DNA from: CANMUM01 sp965263365 | Lineage (GTDB): Bacteria > Pseudomonadota > Alphaproteobacteria > Rhodobacterales > Rhodobacteraceae | Reading direction: 5' to 3' | NCBI GenBank assembly: GCA_965263365.1 | Contig: OZ253672.1 | Location: 682,001-746,000, forward strand | Length of the DNA stretch: 64,000 nt | Part shown: positions 63,110 to 64,000 of the stretch, piece by piece | Layout of the letters: the number at the start of each line of letters is the position of its first letter | Numbering within the stretch: position 1 is the first letter of the stretch | Program-made: the position numbers and the translations under genes | Notes under the pieces: model-generated | What the model saw: only the letters and a program-made list of their open reading frames with translations | The model's database searches: none | What the model was told of the DNA's origin: nothing

Positions 63110-63417
63110 GCTGCGGATACCACGCGTTTTAAGGAGTTTGATGTTATTCTCTATCTGGTTGTGTCTTCAGTAGAAGTAGGGTTTCGTAAGCCTGAAGTAT
63201 ATGGGTATAAAAAATACTTAATGATTTTGAAGTTTCTTCGAATAACGCGGTATTTGTTGGTAATGCAAAGAAAGACATAGAAGGCGCAGTTGTCGCGGGT
63301 TATTATAGTATTGTAATCAATCCGAACAAAAATGATTTTCAATTTGGTCAAGACAAGCAATTTTCTCATTTTAATCAACGAGAATATCTATTGAAGGGTT
63401 TAGTCAATGCAAAATAG
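63110..63417 (+). pseudogene. Remnant of a HAD-superfamily hydrolase, 5'-truncated and frameshifted
   Basis: Frame one from about 63128 reads FKEFDVILYLVV, SSVEVGFRKPEVYGY, up to a run of six A at 63209-63214. After the run, another frame reads KILNDFEVSSNNAVFVGNAK, KDIEGAVVAGYYSIVINPNK and ends NAK-TAG at 63415-63417. One extra A would join them. SSVEVGFRKP and VFVGNAKKDIEGA are the HAD motifs with the catalytic Lys and the acidic motif. The N-terminal half, with the nucleophile Asp, is missing, as the remnant begins at the methyltransferase stop. The stop overlaps the next gene's start by 11 bases. Confidence 0.8.
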
Positions 63418-64000
63418 TAGCCTTATCGTTTATGCCAAACTTGGCGTTTTGGCTTTACTTTGGGCTTCAGCATTTCCTGCGATGGCGATTTTGGCGGAAA
63501 ATGGCTTTGGTGCAGATGTGGTCGTTTTTCTAAGAATATTTTTGGCGGCGATTGCATTGGTGATCATAATGAAGATGCGAAAAATTGATTTTCCCATGTC
63601 CGCAAGGTTTTGGTTCGTGAGCGCCCTTCTCGGACTGCTTGGTGATTTTGTCGCAAATTATTTACTTGCATTTAGTACATCAGTAATCGACGTCTCGCTT
63701 GTATCAATAATTTTAGGGGCCTCGCCAATCCTTACACTCTTAATATTATGGGGTTACCCTAAACGCTCAAATACGAGCCGTGATAAGATTACCAAATTAA
63801 AAGTCTTTGGATTAGTGCTGGGATTCATAGGGATCACAATAGGTTCTTATCCAGAATTAAATACATCACAAATAGGAACTCTTGGCGTCGTTGCAACCTT
63901 GCTTGCGGCCGTGTGTTATTCAGGTGTTAATTTACTCTCAAAATTTGGAGATGTATATGATGGCTTCGCACTAAGCGCGGCTTCAATGTTAATCTTTTCA
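63407..64000 (+). CDS. EamA/DMT-family transporter, partial (runs off the window)
   Basis: The first 198 codons of a membrane transporter, continuing past the window edge. Seen: a first helix LGVLALLWASAFPAMAILAE, VVVFLRIFLAAIALVI, FVANYLLAFSTSVIDVSLVS, IILGASPILTLLILW and LGFIGITIGSYPEL: the helix repeats of drug/metabolite exporters. GAAGGG precedes the ATG by eight bases. The substrate is unknown. Confidence 0.88.
   Translation, partial: MQNSSLIVYAKLGVLALLWASAFPAMAILAENGFGADVVVFLRIFLAAIALVIIMKMRKIDFPMSARFWFVSALLGLLGDFVANYLLAFSTSVIDVSLVSIILGASPILTLLILWGYPKRSNTSRDKITKLKVFGLVLGFIGITIGSYPELNTSQIGTLGVVATLLAAVCYSGVNLLSKFGDVYDGFALSAASMLIFS

Noticed and set aside
63151..63378. Reverse frame opposite the HAD remnant
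   Set aside because: Low-complexity composition; the forward strand explains the sequence as a decayed HAD gene.
1..64000. CRISPR arrays, insertion sequences, prophage
   Set aside because: No regularly spaced repeats, transposase, integrase or phage structural genes were seen.

Overview
The window is a chromosomal segment of an alphaproteobacterium, most likely a low-GC (roughly 43-45 % by eye) marine member of the Rhodobacterales / Roseobacter group. The evidence is family content: DUF6477 next to a DUF6456 helix-turn-helix protein, DUF5337 and DUF5333 proteins inside the nuo locus, a helix-hairpin-helix nuo-linked protein, a suf cluster headed by an Rrf2 regulator and an IscS-like desulfurase, a eukaryotic-type NADP isocitrate dehydrogenase, and the PF13769 / MTHFR / methyl-THF methyltransferase cluster. 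I saw no insertion sequence, prophage or CRISPR array. The only RNA gene found is tRNA-Asp.

Layout. (1) 0.1-10.7 kb: Fe-S cluster assembly. An alpha/beta hydrolase lies divergent to an Rrf2 regulator, followed by a cysteine desulfurase, an opposite-strand Hint-domain protein, sufB, three small genes (two membrane proteins and a YbjQ-family protein), sufC, sufD, a membrane protein and sufS. (2) 10.7-22.2 kb: mixed metabolism. It holds a penicillin-acylase-family hydrolase, a beta-hydroxyacid dehydrogenase, a non-pyrrolysine MttB-family methyltransferase, the DUF6477/DUF6456 pair, peroxiredoxin, tpiA, lon with a heat-shock-like promoter, and a LuxI-type acyl-homoserine-lactone synthase without a LuxR neighbour. 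(3) 22.4-47.1 kb: tRNA-Asp, then all 14 nuo genes of respiratory complex I in order A to N. They are interleaved with accessory genes: a sulfotransferase, a small exported protein, an HhH/histone-H1-like protein, DUF5337, two DUF5333 paralogues, DUF3291, a double NTF2-like protein and a lipoprotein. birA, coaX, the RNase J gene and a small membrane gene follow, closed by tandem terminators. (4) 47.2-52.2 kb: icd, trmJ, a VOC protein, ctaA, rplM-rpsI. (5) 52.2-59.8 kb: a nonsense-interrupted HxlR regulator, esterase, alkA-like glycosylase, a degenerate Hint protein, an A-type Fe-S carrier, a MIP18/SufT-like protein, rlmE, ppx/gppA, a nonsense-interrupted metF and a META-domain protein. (6) 60-64 kb: a one-carbon cluster (PF13769 protein, glycosyltransferase, MTHFR-family reductase, methyl-THF methyltransferase), a frameshifted HAD-hydrolase remnant and a truncated EamA transporter.

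How the genes work together. The Suf genes plus the distant A-type carrier and MIP18-like protein can build and deliver the Fe-S clusters that complex I (NuoB, E, F, G, I) needs. CtaA supplies haem A to the terminal oxidase, and Icd and TpiA feed central carbon metabolism. The cluster at 60-63 kb fits the methyl-supply half of a split cobalamin-dependent methionine synthase. Its reductase keeps the Glu, Asp and Gln landmarks, whereas the classical metF at 58.4-59.2 kb has an in-frame TGA and an Asp-to-Asn change in its ALRGD motif, suggesting replacement of one reductase by the other.

The most notable observations are three freshly broken genes in the last 12 kb (HxlR, metF, HAD), the Ser-to-Gly change at the nucleophile elbow of the first hydrolase, the Cys-poor Rrf2 regulator, a terminator plus 490-nt gap that splits the nuo locus, and two unrelated-looking Hint proteins, one with three N-terminal repeats and one lacking the catalytic Cys.
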